Source: Phialocephala subalpina
Taxonomy: Eukaryota; Ascomycota; Leotiomycetes; Helotiales; Mollisiaceae
DNA length: 64,000 bases
Direction of reading: 5' to 3'
NCBI GenBank assembly: GCA_900073065.1
Contig: FJOG01000045.1
Span: 161,954-225,953 of the forward strand
Below the pieces are notes generated by a model. The model saw only the letters and a program-made list of their open reading frames with translations. It had not been told where the DNA came from and searched no databases. Position numbers and translations under genes: made by a program. Shown here one piece after another: positions 1 through 11,616 of the stretch; within the stretch, counting starts at the first letter, position 1, and each line of letters begins with the position of its first letter.

Positions 1-1188
1 ATGGTGGAGAAAGTCTTTGAATGTCCCAGGTGTCTCGGTGACCAGGGCCATTCGTTGGCGGTATAACTTCAGCGGGATCGAGGAATCGATCGTTCTCGCT
101 GTCGGTGCTGAGGTCTCAGTCTCAGCCGAATGCTTCTCGCCTGCCTCGATGCCCTTCTCTTCGCCACAAACTAGAATTTCAGATACTGCTACCTTTTCAC
201 CCATTGTGGTGGCCATGTACTTCGTCTCTTCGTAGAAGAAGAGGAAGAGGACCATGATGATTCCGAAGAAGATGGTGCACCACCAATATATCCATGGCCA
301 GCCTTGTGATTGAGCTGAGTAGCCTGCCGCGACTGGAGCAAGGTAAACTCCTACATTGACGAAAATCAAATAAATGGCATTCATTATGCCTCTTTGGTGA
401 AGGAAAAACAGATCGTTAACCTGTTGAAAAGTGAGTACACGATCGCGATGGGACTGGGGACTGAAGACTCTCACCGTCATCTGGACAATCGTGTCCGCAA
501 CAGCTCCAGCAAGACCCATGACGAGGTCTACTCCCATCATGCTACCATAAGTACGTAATCTCGCCTACCAAATCGTGGTAAAGAACATCACAAATGTCGT
601 GACGATGTATATCGGACGTCGGCCATACTTGATCGAGAACGGGATGAACATGAGGCAGCCCAAAGCAAGCCCAGCGCAATTGAGACCGAAAGTGTTGTTC
701 AGTTGCTCATAGGTCATGCCCAGTTCTTCGACATAGTCTTGGAAAACGATCACTGGGATATCTTGGCTGCAGGAGTGACGAGATTAGCACTTCCATCTTC
801 TGATGCGAGAGGGGTTACATACAATGCGAAAACCATAAGCACGTAGAATGCCACTAGGGAGAAGTTCACGATCTTGCGTGAGTAGGTCCAATTCTGAGCA
901 GCGGTCAGTAGATGAGGGATACGAAAGTACTGCTTAAAATTACCAAAGGGTCATTTGGATCTTCAGATGGCTGTGGATACAATACCAGTGTGCCATCATG
1001 TCCATGTTTGAGCTTTGATCGAGCTATATTGCACTGTCAGCAACTTTGGGAAATGGGGCGGGCAAAACTAGGTAAAAGAACCCACAGTTCTCCAGAACAA
1101 CAGTTCCAGGAGCTTCCACGAGGATCGCGGCAGCAGCAGCAGTTCCTGCTTCAACGTCTGCGGAAGTTTCCTCCGTTGAACTCGGCAT
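1..1188 (-). pseudogene. MFS transporter gene, 3' end outside window, interrupted by an in-frame stop
   Basis: Proposed exons on the minus strand: 1188-1086, 1023-944, 893-823, 766-475 and 420-1 (runs off the window). All junctions keep frame. The N-terminus is hydrophilic, then comes the fungal MFS hallmark PSEDPNDPLNW, the first membrane helices, a loop with GRRPIYI (MFS motif A region) and further on NDLFFLHQRG and the GWPWIYWWCTIFFG helix, a pattern typical of fungal drug/polyamine H+ antiporters of the DHA1 type. A TAG at 565-567 interrupts exon 4 where relatives usually have a Gln (W-Q-A-R context); the frame stays open on both sides and no plausible intron removes the stop. I therefore call it a probable pseudogene, or an allele with one nonsense change. 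The substrate cannot be told. It is divergent from the deaminase gene at 1730. Confidence 0.72.
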
Positions 1189-1729
1189 CTTCGAGGACTG
1201 ACCCGAGCTTCACTCGAGTAATACTTATGGGCTTGACGAAATTTCTGCTGAAACTGTTTTGAGTAAGCAAATGGAGATCAGGGAAGAGCCAATATTTAAC
1301 ATTCTCTTCGTAGCTATGTCTTACGAGGTCTCCGCCGTCTATCCATCTCATGGAGTGCCATTCGAGGCAACAATTCGTGCCGCTCCATTGGGGTCCAATC
1401 AGAACAAAAGCGAAGAGCCTTCCAGGCACATTTCCTAGTGGGTATTGGTGGTGGATTGAGATAAGCCTTTCGGGATGCATCCTTCCTGTCAAGCTTCTGC
1501 TAAGAGTGGGAGCGGTCTCATCCATCGCATCGCCAAGATAAGGAGCCCCGCGCAGTAAGAGACCGCGAGCGTAGCCGAGCATCCCACCTTCGGCTTCGAC
1601 AGGGGAGCTCCAACCTCAATTGATCGTTGAAGCTGGAAAACACCTGGAGTTATTGTTCATGCAGGTACGAGACCTCAGACCTGACCTCACAATTATTTCA
1701 GAGATAAAGACATAACATAACATAACAAG
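1189..1729. other. Divergent intergenic region between MFS and deaminase genes
   Basis: 541 bp shared 5' region of two divergently oriented genes. No gene, RNA or repeat was recognised. Open frames exist here but show no protein-like composition. It could hold a bidirectional promoter; no clear TATA element was found. Confidence 0.5.
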
Positions 1730-3246
1730 ATGGGTTGTTTCCCTCGATTCTTCAAATCCCGGGCTAAACCAGAGCTCGCACCTCCACCTTACAGCACACT
1801 GGACCACGATGCAAGGCAACAAGTTGTGGCCAAGAAAGCTTCCAATAGCAAGCAGGTCTTTTTCGGTCGCATAGTCCACAGCAAAAGTCTCAAACACCTC
1901 GAAATATTCAAGCAAGCTGCCCTCGGAATCGACGAAAATGGAGTAATATGCTTCCTCGACAGCTCCGTAGATTCTGCCGCTGCAGCTTGCAAGAAGTATC
2001 CCGACTTCAAAGAAGCGCACTGCACAACACTGAAGCCTCTCGAATTCCTCTTCCCGGGCATGATCGATACACACATGCACGCACCACAATGGCCCAACAT
2101 GGCAATTGGCATGGAAGGAAACTTGAAGGAGTGGGTGGAAGGCTACACCGATCCGATTGAACACTCATACAAGGACACCAACAAAGCCAGGAGAGTATAC
2201 GATGAGATGGTACAAAAGTTACTAGAGAATGGAACCACGATGGCTGCATACAATTCGTCGCCACACTGGGAGGCCACGAATGTTCTAGCGGATATGTGTC
2301 TGAAGTACGGACAGCGAGCAATTGTCGGGAAGCTGTGCATGGATTGCAACTCTACACATGGGAACATCGAGAAGACTGAACAGTCCCTTGAAGATGAGTG
2401 GAAATCGGTTGAGCACATCCGCAAGATTGATCCCGAAGAGACACTCGTCTCTCCTTGCATCCAGCCCCGAAATGGTGCTTTCGCGACCCCGCCTCTCATG
2501 GCCGGTCTTGGGAAGATGAGCAACGGAAAACCAGGATCGAAGAAGATTCACATCCAGGCTCATATGTGCGAGACTTTGTACGACATCAATCAGATGAAGA
2601 AATTGCACTCAGGCTCTAAAAACTACTCGGAGATGTATGATAGCTATGGGTTCTTGCATGAGAAGACGATCTTGGCGCACTGCATCCATCTGTCAGACAG
2701 GGACATTGAGCTTCTTGCTGAGCGGAAAGCGGGGGTAGCCCACAATGGAAATAGCAACACTTGTCTCACAGTATGTCAAGCCATCTTGTTCCCAGTATTT
2801 TTACTACTAATGAAACCTTCCAGGACGGCGAGTGTCGAGTCCGCGAGCTCCTGAATGCGGGCGTCAAAGTAGGCCTAGGAACAGATTGCTCAGCCGGATA
2901 CGGCGTCTCAATCCTCGAATCGATGCGAGCAGCCAGCAACGTTTCTCGACATCTCGTCATCCACAAAGACGATCCATCTCTGAAACTCAACTTCGAAGAG
3001 ATCGTGTATCTAGGGACGATGGGTGGAGCTCAAGTCTGTGCGATGGATGACAAGATCGGAAACTTTGAGACGGGCAAACCGTTTGATGCTTTGGTCATCG
3101 ATGTTGGCCAAAAGGATAATATCAATATTGCTGGATGGGAAGGAGATGATCTTGCGCTGGTGAAGAAATGGGTTTTCATGGGTGACGACAGATCTATCAG
3201 AAAGGTCTTCGTCAATGGAAGACTGGTTGCTGGCAAAGACATGTAG
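1730..3246 (+). CDS. Guanine deaminase-like amidohydrolase
   Basis: Two exons, 1730-2770 and 2824-3246, joined across a 53 bp intron (donor GTATGT, branch CTACTAAT, acceptor CAG), giving 487 aa, close to the usual 450-490 of eukaryotic guanine deaminases. Family features seen: the metal-binding HxH in PGMIDTHMHAPQ (residues ~103-114), NGTTMAAY, VGKLCMD, the AHMCE segment with a metal His and catalytic Glu, the AHCIHL segment, and the metal-binding Asp in GLGTDCSAGYGVSILE. The C-terminus IGNFETGKPFDALVID is typical. Guanine deaminase turns guanine into xanthine plus ammonia in purine salvage or catabolism in the cytosol. Two usually invariant segments differ: PRF reads PRN, and AHCPNSN reads AHNGNSN. 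These line the substrate site in known enzymes, so substrate may differ. The N-terminal ~50 residues are an extra basic leader. Confidence 0.85.
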
Positions 3247-5199
3247 TATCCCCCAAAGAAAACAGCCACAATCTCTCATCGACTCGATGACGAGGATCAG
3301 AGGTACATACTTGTATTTTTGTTCAAATATCAATCTTATTCCCCCCAAAAAACCCAGGGCGATTCCAAACTCGGAGTTCAAGCAGTTTATCGTGAACAAC
3401 AAGTAGCCGGTTACTGGCATTGACAGGCGCTTCAACCACTGAAGAAGACTGCGATCGTGAGAATCAAGAGCACCATCAAAAGATCTCATCACGACCTGGA
3501 GCAATTCCCCGGCTTCCAGAATGCGTTTGAGTAACCTTTTACTCGCCTCAAGTGGTTTCTATGAAGATATAGAGTCGCGAAATAAGAAAAGAATTAAAAT
3601 GCTGTGTTGTAGGATGTATGACTTTTGTGATCGAGGTCCCAGCAGGTCCCCACTGAGATTTCGGCGCTCAAGCCATCTCAAGTGTCAGCCTCGGTAGTGT
3701 GCCAATCACTGGAGATTCTGCAGATCAAGCGCTAGCAAGCCCAAACCTGAACGTCAACATCGTGGACGCTCGACGTCGCCTCGATCATCCTCACTCCTTT
3801 ACAATTCACTCTATAATACTTCTCTCTCACACAATAATACGGAAAGGTCCAGAGAGACACTGTAGCAGAGTTTATTGTTAATATTCGATTTGTCTAGACC
3901 AGCTCAATTGTAGCTGCTTCAAATTTGTTCATTACAGATCATGATAGACTCGGGACAACTACGATCGTGGACTTCATGTTTTTCAAGAACGTCTTTAATA
4001 GATGAGTTGCAATTTACTTCGGTTTCTCGAGACCAGCGTTTCAATGTCCCCTCCTTGCCTGGGATATTCAGGCCAATCTCTCAGAATAAAAGAATTTCAT
4101 TAAAATTGGTTTGTGGTTCTCAAAGTACGGAGCCGGTGCCCGTGGAATGTCAAATCAGACTAACCGATGGATATATAGCACATGGTAGCTATCAGGACGA
4201 AGGGACAGAATATGGTTATTGCTAAACCATGCTAGCTTCGAAATCCCAGAGTGCGGAGGACCATCTAGCTTTATGCACTATGACTTACTGTAGATGCTAG
4301 GGTTCAGATCTCTTGAAAGCTCAAGTGAGTCTCGGTAGAATCTAGATCTCCCGTAGTGGAACATCCCCCAAATCCCGGAAATCGAAAGGATACTGTAGCT
4401 CCAGTCTCCAGATCACCTGAAATCTTCGGATCGCATTTCTCAAGCTGTCTCCGATTGGATATTGAAGACAAGGGCTTCAACGAAATTTTGTGCACGAGTT
4501 GTGTCTGCCCCTCCGCCTGCACGGATAGCAGCTATCCGCGAGCCGACTACGGAATGTCAACAGAGATATTTTTCTTCGATCTTGCCCTATCCAGTATATT
4601 GCACGAATAGGATACCGAGGTTGGGACGATTACGGCTGGGCTGTTCTTCCCAAGCGGGTTTTAACAGAAAACACCTGCATCTTTTTTTTAAAAAAAAAAA
4701 GCCCCACTACGGCGATCGCAAAAGGATTGAACCAAGGTCCCATAGCAAAATACTCTTTAGACCTTATTATGGAGTTCATTTTGGTCCCAAAAGAGTTTGA
4801 GTTTATAAAGTGGATTCTGGAGAAGGTGGGGTGATTTGCAACCCCAGTGGGATGACCCGGTCTCCAAGCTCATGGACAACGTGACGACAGCGACTTAATA
4901 TTATTACGGACGAAATAGTTTGCCCAAAGCCTACGATAACGGAAATCATGAGATTGGATTTGTGCAGGAATCAGACGATGTTTTCTCATTGGAGAAAGAG
5001 CTGTTTCTGGCTGCCCCGAGTCGTCCCTTCGATGTTGCCTCTATCGGGATTTCGCAAATATTCTGTTCCGGCTGCGTATTCGTATCTTCTTTGATATTGA
5101 CATATTTCTGTGCAGCTTCTGTCGCCTCAAATGTTATATACTAACATGTATCTCCTTCGTTACTTTCTATCCGGTTTTAAACTCTGAGAAAAACCGGCC
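3247..5199. other. Intergenic, no gene recognised
   Basis: About 1.95 kb between the deaminase and the ABC transporter. Open frames are short and of random composition. A T8A11-type homopolymer junction sits near 4680-4700. No tRNA, LTR or transposon core was recognised. The last few hundred bases should contain the ABC transporter promoter. Confidence 0.5.
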
Positions 5200-8100
5200 A
5201 TGTCTTCGCTATCAGGTAACATAGTTCCTGCAATGAGCCAAAACCGAAGCACCCCAGGACCTATCAATGGTCGCCCCAGTACCGAAATGAGTTCACTGTC
5301 TATGACAGTTGTTGACAACGATACCGAGCGGAGCAGTTCTGCTCGGCCCCAATCTAGAAGACAGCAAAGCATAGTGAGCTTGCCCCAGGAAACCCAAGAC
5401 CAGATACACGAACTTGCACGACGCCTGACTTCAGCGTCGATGATCTCGAACCATGGACAAAAAACACAGAATCCTTTCTTCGGGACTTCTGATCCAGCAC
5501 TAGACCCTAATTCTAACTCCTTCGAATTCGAAGCTTGGCTCGATAAGTTGGTGGACAAGCAGAAAGCTGAACGAACCCCAACTCCTAACGCTGGTATCTC
5601 GTTTCGAAATTTAAGTGTTCACGGCTTTGGATCTCCAACAGATTATCAAAAAGACTTCGCCAACGTCTTCCTCGAGGGACTAGGCATGATTCAGAAGATG
5701 ATGGGTAAAGGTCAGACCAGGATCCAGATATTAGATAGATTTGATGGCTTGGTCAAAGAGGGAGAGATGCTAGTAGTTCTTGGCCGTCCTGGGAGGTAAG
5801 TTCCAGTCTCTCCGTTGAGGGTATGCCGCACTAACACTCCGGTTTCAGTGGCTGCTCAACTCTGCTCAAGACAATTGCTGGTGAAACCGCAGGATTCCAT
5901 GTCGACCCAGCCTCTATTCTCAATTATCAAGGCGAGAATCTCTTCCAACTCTTGAAGCAATGCAATTCTAATCTTATCTATTCTAGGAGTGCCTAAAGAG
6001 CAGATGTACAAATCCTTCCGAGGCGAGATCATTTACAATGCCGAAACCGAGATCCACTTCCCCAACCTAACTGTTAGCGAAACTCTCTCATTTGCTGCTA
6101 AGGCACGGGTTCCCCGCAATCGACCACATGGAGTAAGTCGGAAAGTGTACGCCGAGCATTGGCGGGATGTGGCACTTGCACTGTTTGGATTGAGACATAC
6201 TGTGAATACGAAGGTTGGAAACGACTTTATTCGAGGAGTAAGCGGAGGTGAACGCAAACGGGTCTCTATCGCAGAGGCATTCCTTGCCCATTGCACTTTA
6301 CAATGCTGGGATAACAGCACCAGAGGCCTCGATAGCGCAACTGCTCTCGAATTTGTGAAGACGTTGCGAACTGCATCAACTATTGCAGGAACAACTGTCG
6401 TTGTTGCCATCTATCAGGCCTCCCAGGCAGCATATGATGCAAGTCTTTCTCAATTGGGTGAATATGACGAGAGCTAACGGTATCACACAGGTCTTCGACA
6501 AAGTGACTCTTCTCTACGAGGGACGACAGATTTTCTTTGGGCGAACCGATCAGGCAAAAATCTACTTTGAGCGACTTGGGTTCTTCTGTCCCGATCGTCA
6601 GACTACGGCCGATTTCCTGACCTCGATCACCTCTCCTTCCGAACGTATCGTCAGAGCTGGATGCGAGCACATGGTACCCAGGAGCCCCGATGAGTTCGCA
6701 GAAGCTTGGAAGAAAAGCGATGAAAGAATGGAGCTACTGAGTGAAATTCATGCTTTTGAGCAAGAGTTTCAGCTCGGTGGTCCCCAGCTGAATTTGTTCA
6801 AGGAAGCTCGGAAGGATCGGCAAGCAAAGCATACGTGAGTGCACCCTCCACAAGCACGAGATGCTCTATTTTCGAAACAACTCTAAATATCATAACAGGA
6901 GGCCAGGATCTCCCTACACAATCTCGATCGCCATGCAGATCGGACTTTGCATCACTCGTGGCTTTCAAAGACTTCGCGGAGATATGTCCCTCTTCTGGAC
7001 TAGTGTTCTCGGAAACTGGATGATGGCTTTGATAATTAGCAGCGTATTCTACAACTTGCCGAGTAATACTTCGAGCTTCTACAGCAGAGGGGCTTTGCTA
7101 TTTTTTGCAACTCTGCTGAACGCCATGAGTTCCGCCATTGAGGTCTGTCTTCCCGGTGCGCGTTTGAAGATCATGTTACTGATACCAAGAATTGTCCAGA
7201 TTTTGACACTCTACGCTCAAAGACCCATCGTTGAAAAACACACTAAATACGCTTTCTATCATCCATCTGCAGAAGCATTCGCCTCAATGGTGTGCGACCT
7301 CCCCGCCAAGATTCTCACTGCTACAGCTTTCAACTTGACGTTATACTTCATGGCAAATTTGCGAAGAGAACCTGGAGCATTTTTCATCTTCTTCCTATTC
7401 TGTTTCAGCACAACTTTGACAATGTCGATGATCTTCCGCACTATTGCCTCAATGTCCAGGACTCTCTCGCAGGCTATGGTACCAGCATCGTTGTTTATAC
7501 TTGCCTTGACAATTTATGCAGGCTTCGCCATTCCTACTCGAGACATGCACGTCTATTTCCGTTGGATCAACTACATTAACCCTGTGGCGTATGCATTTGA
7601 AAGCCTCATGGTTAATGAATTCCACGGTCGACAGTTCCTCTGTTCCACCTTTGTGCCGCAAGGCCCAGCCTATGGAAATGCCACTGGCTTGGAGCGAATC
7701 TGCTCAACAGTCGGAGCAGTCGCTGGATCTGCTGTGGTTGATGGAGGTGAGAACATTCTCAGACAGCTCTCGTGACAATTTGCAAGACGCACAGCTCAAC
7801 TCAAGCAGCCGCGATTACAAAACCCCGTCTCAGTCCAAATTTATTCAAAATAATCAATGACCAGTGCTAACCAAGAGAACTTTCAGATGCCTATGTAGCA
7901 CAATCGTTTCGATACTATTATTCACATCTGTGGAGGTAAACATCATTACAATCAATTTCAAAGTTAGGTCAGCTCATTCGCGATAGGAACTTTGGCATCA
8001 TCATCGCCTTCATGTTTTTCTTCCTTGGTACCTACCTTATAGGTACCGAATACATATCGGCAGCTCGATCGAAAGGCGAGATTCTCGTCTTCAAACGTGG

Positions 8101-10556
8101 TCACGTTCCAAAAATAGCGAGTTCTCGGGATGAGGAAGCAGCACCAATTCCGGAAGTCCAAAGAGTTGTAGCAGAAATCTCTGGCTCTGAATCTGAAAAG
8201 AATGTTTCCGCGAAGAACGAACAAAACGGGGTGCCAGAGACCATTCAGAAACAAACTGCCGTCTTCCATTGGAAGGATGTTTGCTACGATATCAAGATCA
8301 AAGGAAATCCAAGGCGACTCTTGGATCATGTTGATGGCTGGATCCGACCAGGAACTTTGACTGCACTTGTGGTAGGTTGAAATACTTCTCGATATCTTGT
8401 GCGAGCACTAATAATTGTACAAGGGAGCTTCAGGAGCCGGCAAGACAACCCTTTTGGATGTACTCGCGAGTCGAGTTACTATGGGCATTGTGACCGGTCA
8501 GATGTTAGTGGACGGTCACCAACGAGACTATTCCTTCCAACGCAGAACTGGATATGTTATGCAGCAAGATCTCCACCTTGAGACCTCAACTGTGAGGGAG
8601 GCGTTATTGTTTAGTGCGTTACTTCGACAGCCTGCTCATGTCAGCAAAGAAGACAAGGTTAAGTATGTAGATGAGGTGATCAAATTATTGGAAATTGAAG
8701 AGTATGTTCAAGTCCTGGAGACCACCTTTTTTCTGCCCTCAATGCTAACAATAGATTTATCAGGTATTCGGACGCTGTTGTAGGAGTCCCGGGTGAAGGT
8801 AGGGTTTCTCCATTGTTTGAGACGACTAATTGAAAATTGTTCATCGCTAATTTCCTACAGGCCTGAACGTCGAACAGCGGAAACGCCTTACAATAGGTGT
8901 AGAGCTCGCAGCAAAACCACAATTACTCCTTTTTCTAGACGAGCCTACATCAGGCCTTGACAGTCAAACGGCATTTTCAATCTGTAGCCTGCTCCGCAAA
9001 CTGGCTGACAATGGTCAAGCTATCCTGTGTACCATCCATCAACCCTCAGCCATCCTCTTCCAGAGCTTTGACAGAATCCTTTTGCTAGCAGCTGGAGGGA
9101 AGACAATCTACTTCGGAGATATTGGACCAAATTCGCAGACTGTCACCAAGTACTTCCAAAGCAAAAGTGGAGTCGGCTGCCCACCAGAAGCTAATCCGGC
9201 TGAATGGATTCTGGAGCAGATTGGTGCAGCTCCCGGTCACCACAGCTTATACGACTGGGCACAATTATGGATCGATAGTGAAGAACGATCTCAACTCAGA
9301 AGTCAACTAGATGAGATGAAAGAAACTCTTTCGAAGAAACCCGTCCAGCCAGATACTCATCAAACGACATTTGCTACTTCATTTTGGTACCAAACTTACT
9401 GGGTCACACGGCGTTGCTTCGAACAGTACTGGCGTACTCCAACTTATCTTTATTCGAAATGCGCCTTGTGTATCTTTCCAGTACGTACTTTCCCAGGGGC
9501 AAACAGATACGAGGTTCGCTAATACTTTCTCACCCCACCAGTCCTTATTCATCGGATTCTCCTTCTTTAAAGCCGAAAACTCCATCCAAGGTCTCCAAAA
9601 CCAAATGTTTGCTGTCTTCATGATCTTTACAGTTTTCGGGAACCTGGTTCAACAAATCATGCCTCAATTCGTCACTCAACGAGCTCTCTTCGAAGCTCGA
9701 GAGAGACAATCAAAATCACACTCCTGGCAAGCATTCCTCGTTGCGAATATAGTCGTTGAGCTGCCTTGGAATGCACTTATGGCGGTCTTGATGTACATGT
9801 GCTGGTACTATCCCATTGGTTTATACCGAAATGCAGAGCCGACTGATGCAGTACACGAACGGGGTGCTTTAATGTTCCTCTTCGCGTTATCGTTCTTGTT
9901 GTTTACTTCAACTTTTACAAATATGGTTATTGCGGCAATTGAGGTGGCCGAGACTGGTGGTATGGTGGCAAATTTGATGTTCTCACTGACGCTGATATTC
10001 TGCGGGTACGTCTTTACGAAGTTATCATCAGTCCTCTCAAGATCTTTGCACGTTCGTGATCTTGAATCGTTCATGCTGATTGTTCTATAGTGTACTTGCT
10101 TCACCAAACACGATGCCACATTTTTGGATCTTCATGTACCGAGTTTCCCCGTTCACCTACCTCGTCAGCGGAATGTTGTCTACAGGTCTCGCCGATCAAA
10201 AGGTTATATGTTCGTCTATTGAGGTCCTTAGTTTCGATCCACCCATCAACCAGACTTGTGGCTCGTACATGGCCGATTACATGTCCTTGGCCGGTGGCGT
10301 GGTGTATAATCCCGAGGCGACTGCAGGCTGCCAATTCTGCTCAGTGACGAACACAAACGTTTATTTGTCAGCGCTTGGAGCGAGCTATAGTGAGGCTTGG
10401 CGCAACTTTGGTTTGATGTGGGTGTATATCATTTTCAACATCTTTGGAGCAGTAGCACTCTACTGGTTGGTGCGAGTACCGAAGAAATGGAGTATTTCAG
10501 GAGGGTTAAGATGGGTTCAGAAGCGACTTGCTCAGACGGGAACCTCAAGGAAGTGA
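5200..10556 (+). CDS. PDR-type (ABC-G full-size) multidrug transporter
   Basis: Thirteen exons keep one frame: 5200-5795, 5849-5931, 5987-6438, 6491-6834, 6899-7142, 7200-7746, 7887-7935, 7987-8371, 8424-8701, 8764-8798, 8861-9480, 9542-10005, 10091-10556; product 1520 aa, normal for PDR transporters. Layout is (NBD-TMD)x2. NBD1 has the fungal degenerate Walker [13 protein letters not shown], signature [13 protein letters not shown] and [16 protein letters not shown]2 has canonical Walker [13 protein letters not shown], the PDR-type signature [12 protein letters not shown] and Walker [17 protein letters not shown]. Each is followed by a six-helix membrane domain, including [20 protein letters not shown] and a Cys-rich last extracellular loop before the final helix. 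It would export hydrophobic compounds across the plasma membrane using ATP. Introns 2 and 3 use GC donors. The long intron 6 (7747-7886) is unremarkable. It could serve metabolite or fungicide efflux; nothing in the sequence decides. Confidence 0.93.
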
Positions 10557-11510
10557 CCAACAGCCGGGACATGGAACTCAATGTTCCCCAACTTCATCTG
10601 CGTTTAAGTACATAGGAGAATTACAATTCAACGTCTCAAAGTGTTCACTCGTCGGTTAATTCAACCACATCACAGGCTTCAAGCCAGCTGCTGCTCTCTA
10701 ACCTTCCCACCCTCCAATGCAGACTCAACATCCTCATTCAACATAGGCTTGACATCCGTCAAGAAGCACGCCGCAACACCATTATTAGCCAACAAACAAG
10801 CAGCAGCTATCCAGACATATTTCCACGCTCCCACTCTCTGCGACGACCACTGGGGCATATGGGTTGGTAGCTAACTTTGAACCGACGTATGAGTGTTCTA
10901 TCTGGCGGTAAAGATCCTAATGGCGATGATTCCACTAAGGGTGCGGTATGAAATTGAGACTGTCGTGGCGGTCCCGGTCAAGATCGAAGGGATGGATAGA
11001 CCGAGTGCGACAAGCATAGTGTTAGGTTTGAATAAGATGAATTTGACGAATGGATTTGAGTTGGGGCATACTTGGAATGGTGGTCGTGACAGCTGTGCGA
11101 TATGCATATGCCGAAGAGAGTTGAGAAAGTGTAGGCCTATTTTAATCTCTGGGAGGTTCAAGTCAAATCAGGCCCGCATGGATTATATCCAGTGGGGTCT
11201 CATCCCACTACAGTGCCCCACACGGTTTATATACTTACTGCACAGCGGATGCAGGTTCCCGAGGGACTTTCCCACGAAAGCCGGGAGTTGGATCCCCTGC
11301 CCACTGTGGCTAATATCGTTACATTGTCCGTCTGACATCCCGCATCCGAAAGTCCATTGCCTTTTTGGCGATTTCCGCTGGCAACCAAATGTGATATTTC
11401 TTCCTATGGCTGCGTTAGCCTTAATCACTTTTCCAAATTGCTTTCAATGAACGCTCCTAATTGCATGGAAAGCTTATGTCGGGGTAGGAATTGGAGTGGA
11501 GGGACAAGAA
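10557..11510. other. Intergenic region holding an MFS relic
   Basis: Nearly 1 kb between the ABC transporter and the DUF8021 gene. Apart from the minus-strand MFS 3' relic (listed separately) nothing is recognisable. Confidence 0.5.
10679..11060 (-). pseudogene. Relic 3' end of an MFS transporter (DHA2/TRI12-like)
   Basis: On the minus strand two adjoining frames give the end of a 14-helix-type fungal MFS protein: a segment ending TVSISYRTLSGIIAIRIFTA (compare the usual TISVRTLGGSIGLAIF helix) and, one frame over, GAWKYVWIAAACLLANNGVA followed by an acidic tail with VREQQLA and a TGA at 10679-10681. The order and spacing match the last ~120 residues of TRI12/siderophore-type transporters, but the frame shifts between the two parts and no upstream helices are found. 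I call it a decayed fragment. It is a different MFS type from the one at 1-1188. Confidence 0.55.
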
Positions 11511-11520
11511 TCTATATAAA
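11511..11520 (+). promoter_or_regulatory. TATA-like element of the DUF8021 gene
   Basis: TCTATATAAA lies about 100 bp before the ATG at 11617, a normal TATA-to-start distance for ascomycete genes that encode secreted proteins. Position and sequence are the only evidence. Confidence 0.45.
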
Positions 11521-11616
11521 TAGTACTTAGCCTGGTTTGTGTGATGAGTTGAGCAGACAGATTTCACTCCACTTCAACATAGGGACAGGACGTGAATTCG
11601 AAGTTTCAAAACAGCT

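Noticed and set aside
541..570. An intron that would remove the TAG at 565-567
   Set aside because: The only donor/acceptor pair there gives about 27 bp, too short, and flanking frame continuity is lost or unhelpful; a nonsense change is simpler.
1151..1582. Minus-strand 143 aa reading frame upstream of the MFS gene
   Set aside because: It overlaps MFS exon 1 in a different frame and has no protein-like features.
1189..1729. Purine-uptake/deaminase gene pair
   Set aside because: The transporter is of a drug/polyamine type, not a purine permease, so divergent placement alone does not support a pathway link.
4700..4790. Minus-strand tRNA-like stretch with GGTTCAATCC
   Set aside because: No matching acceptor, D or anticodon stems could be paired around it.
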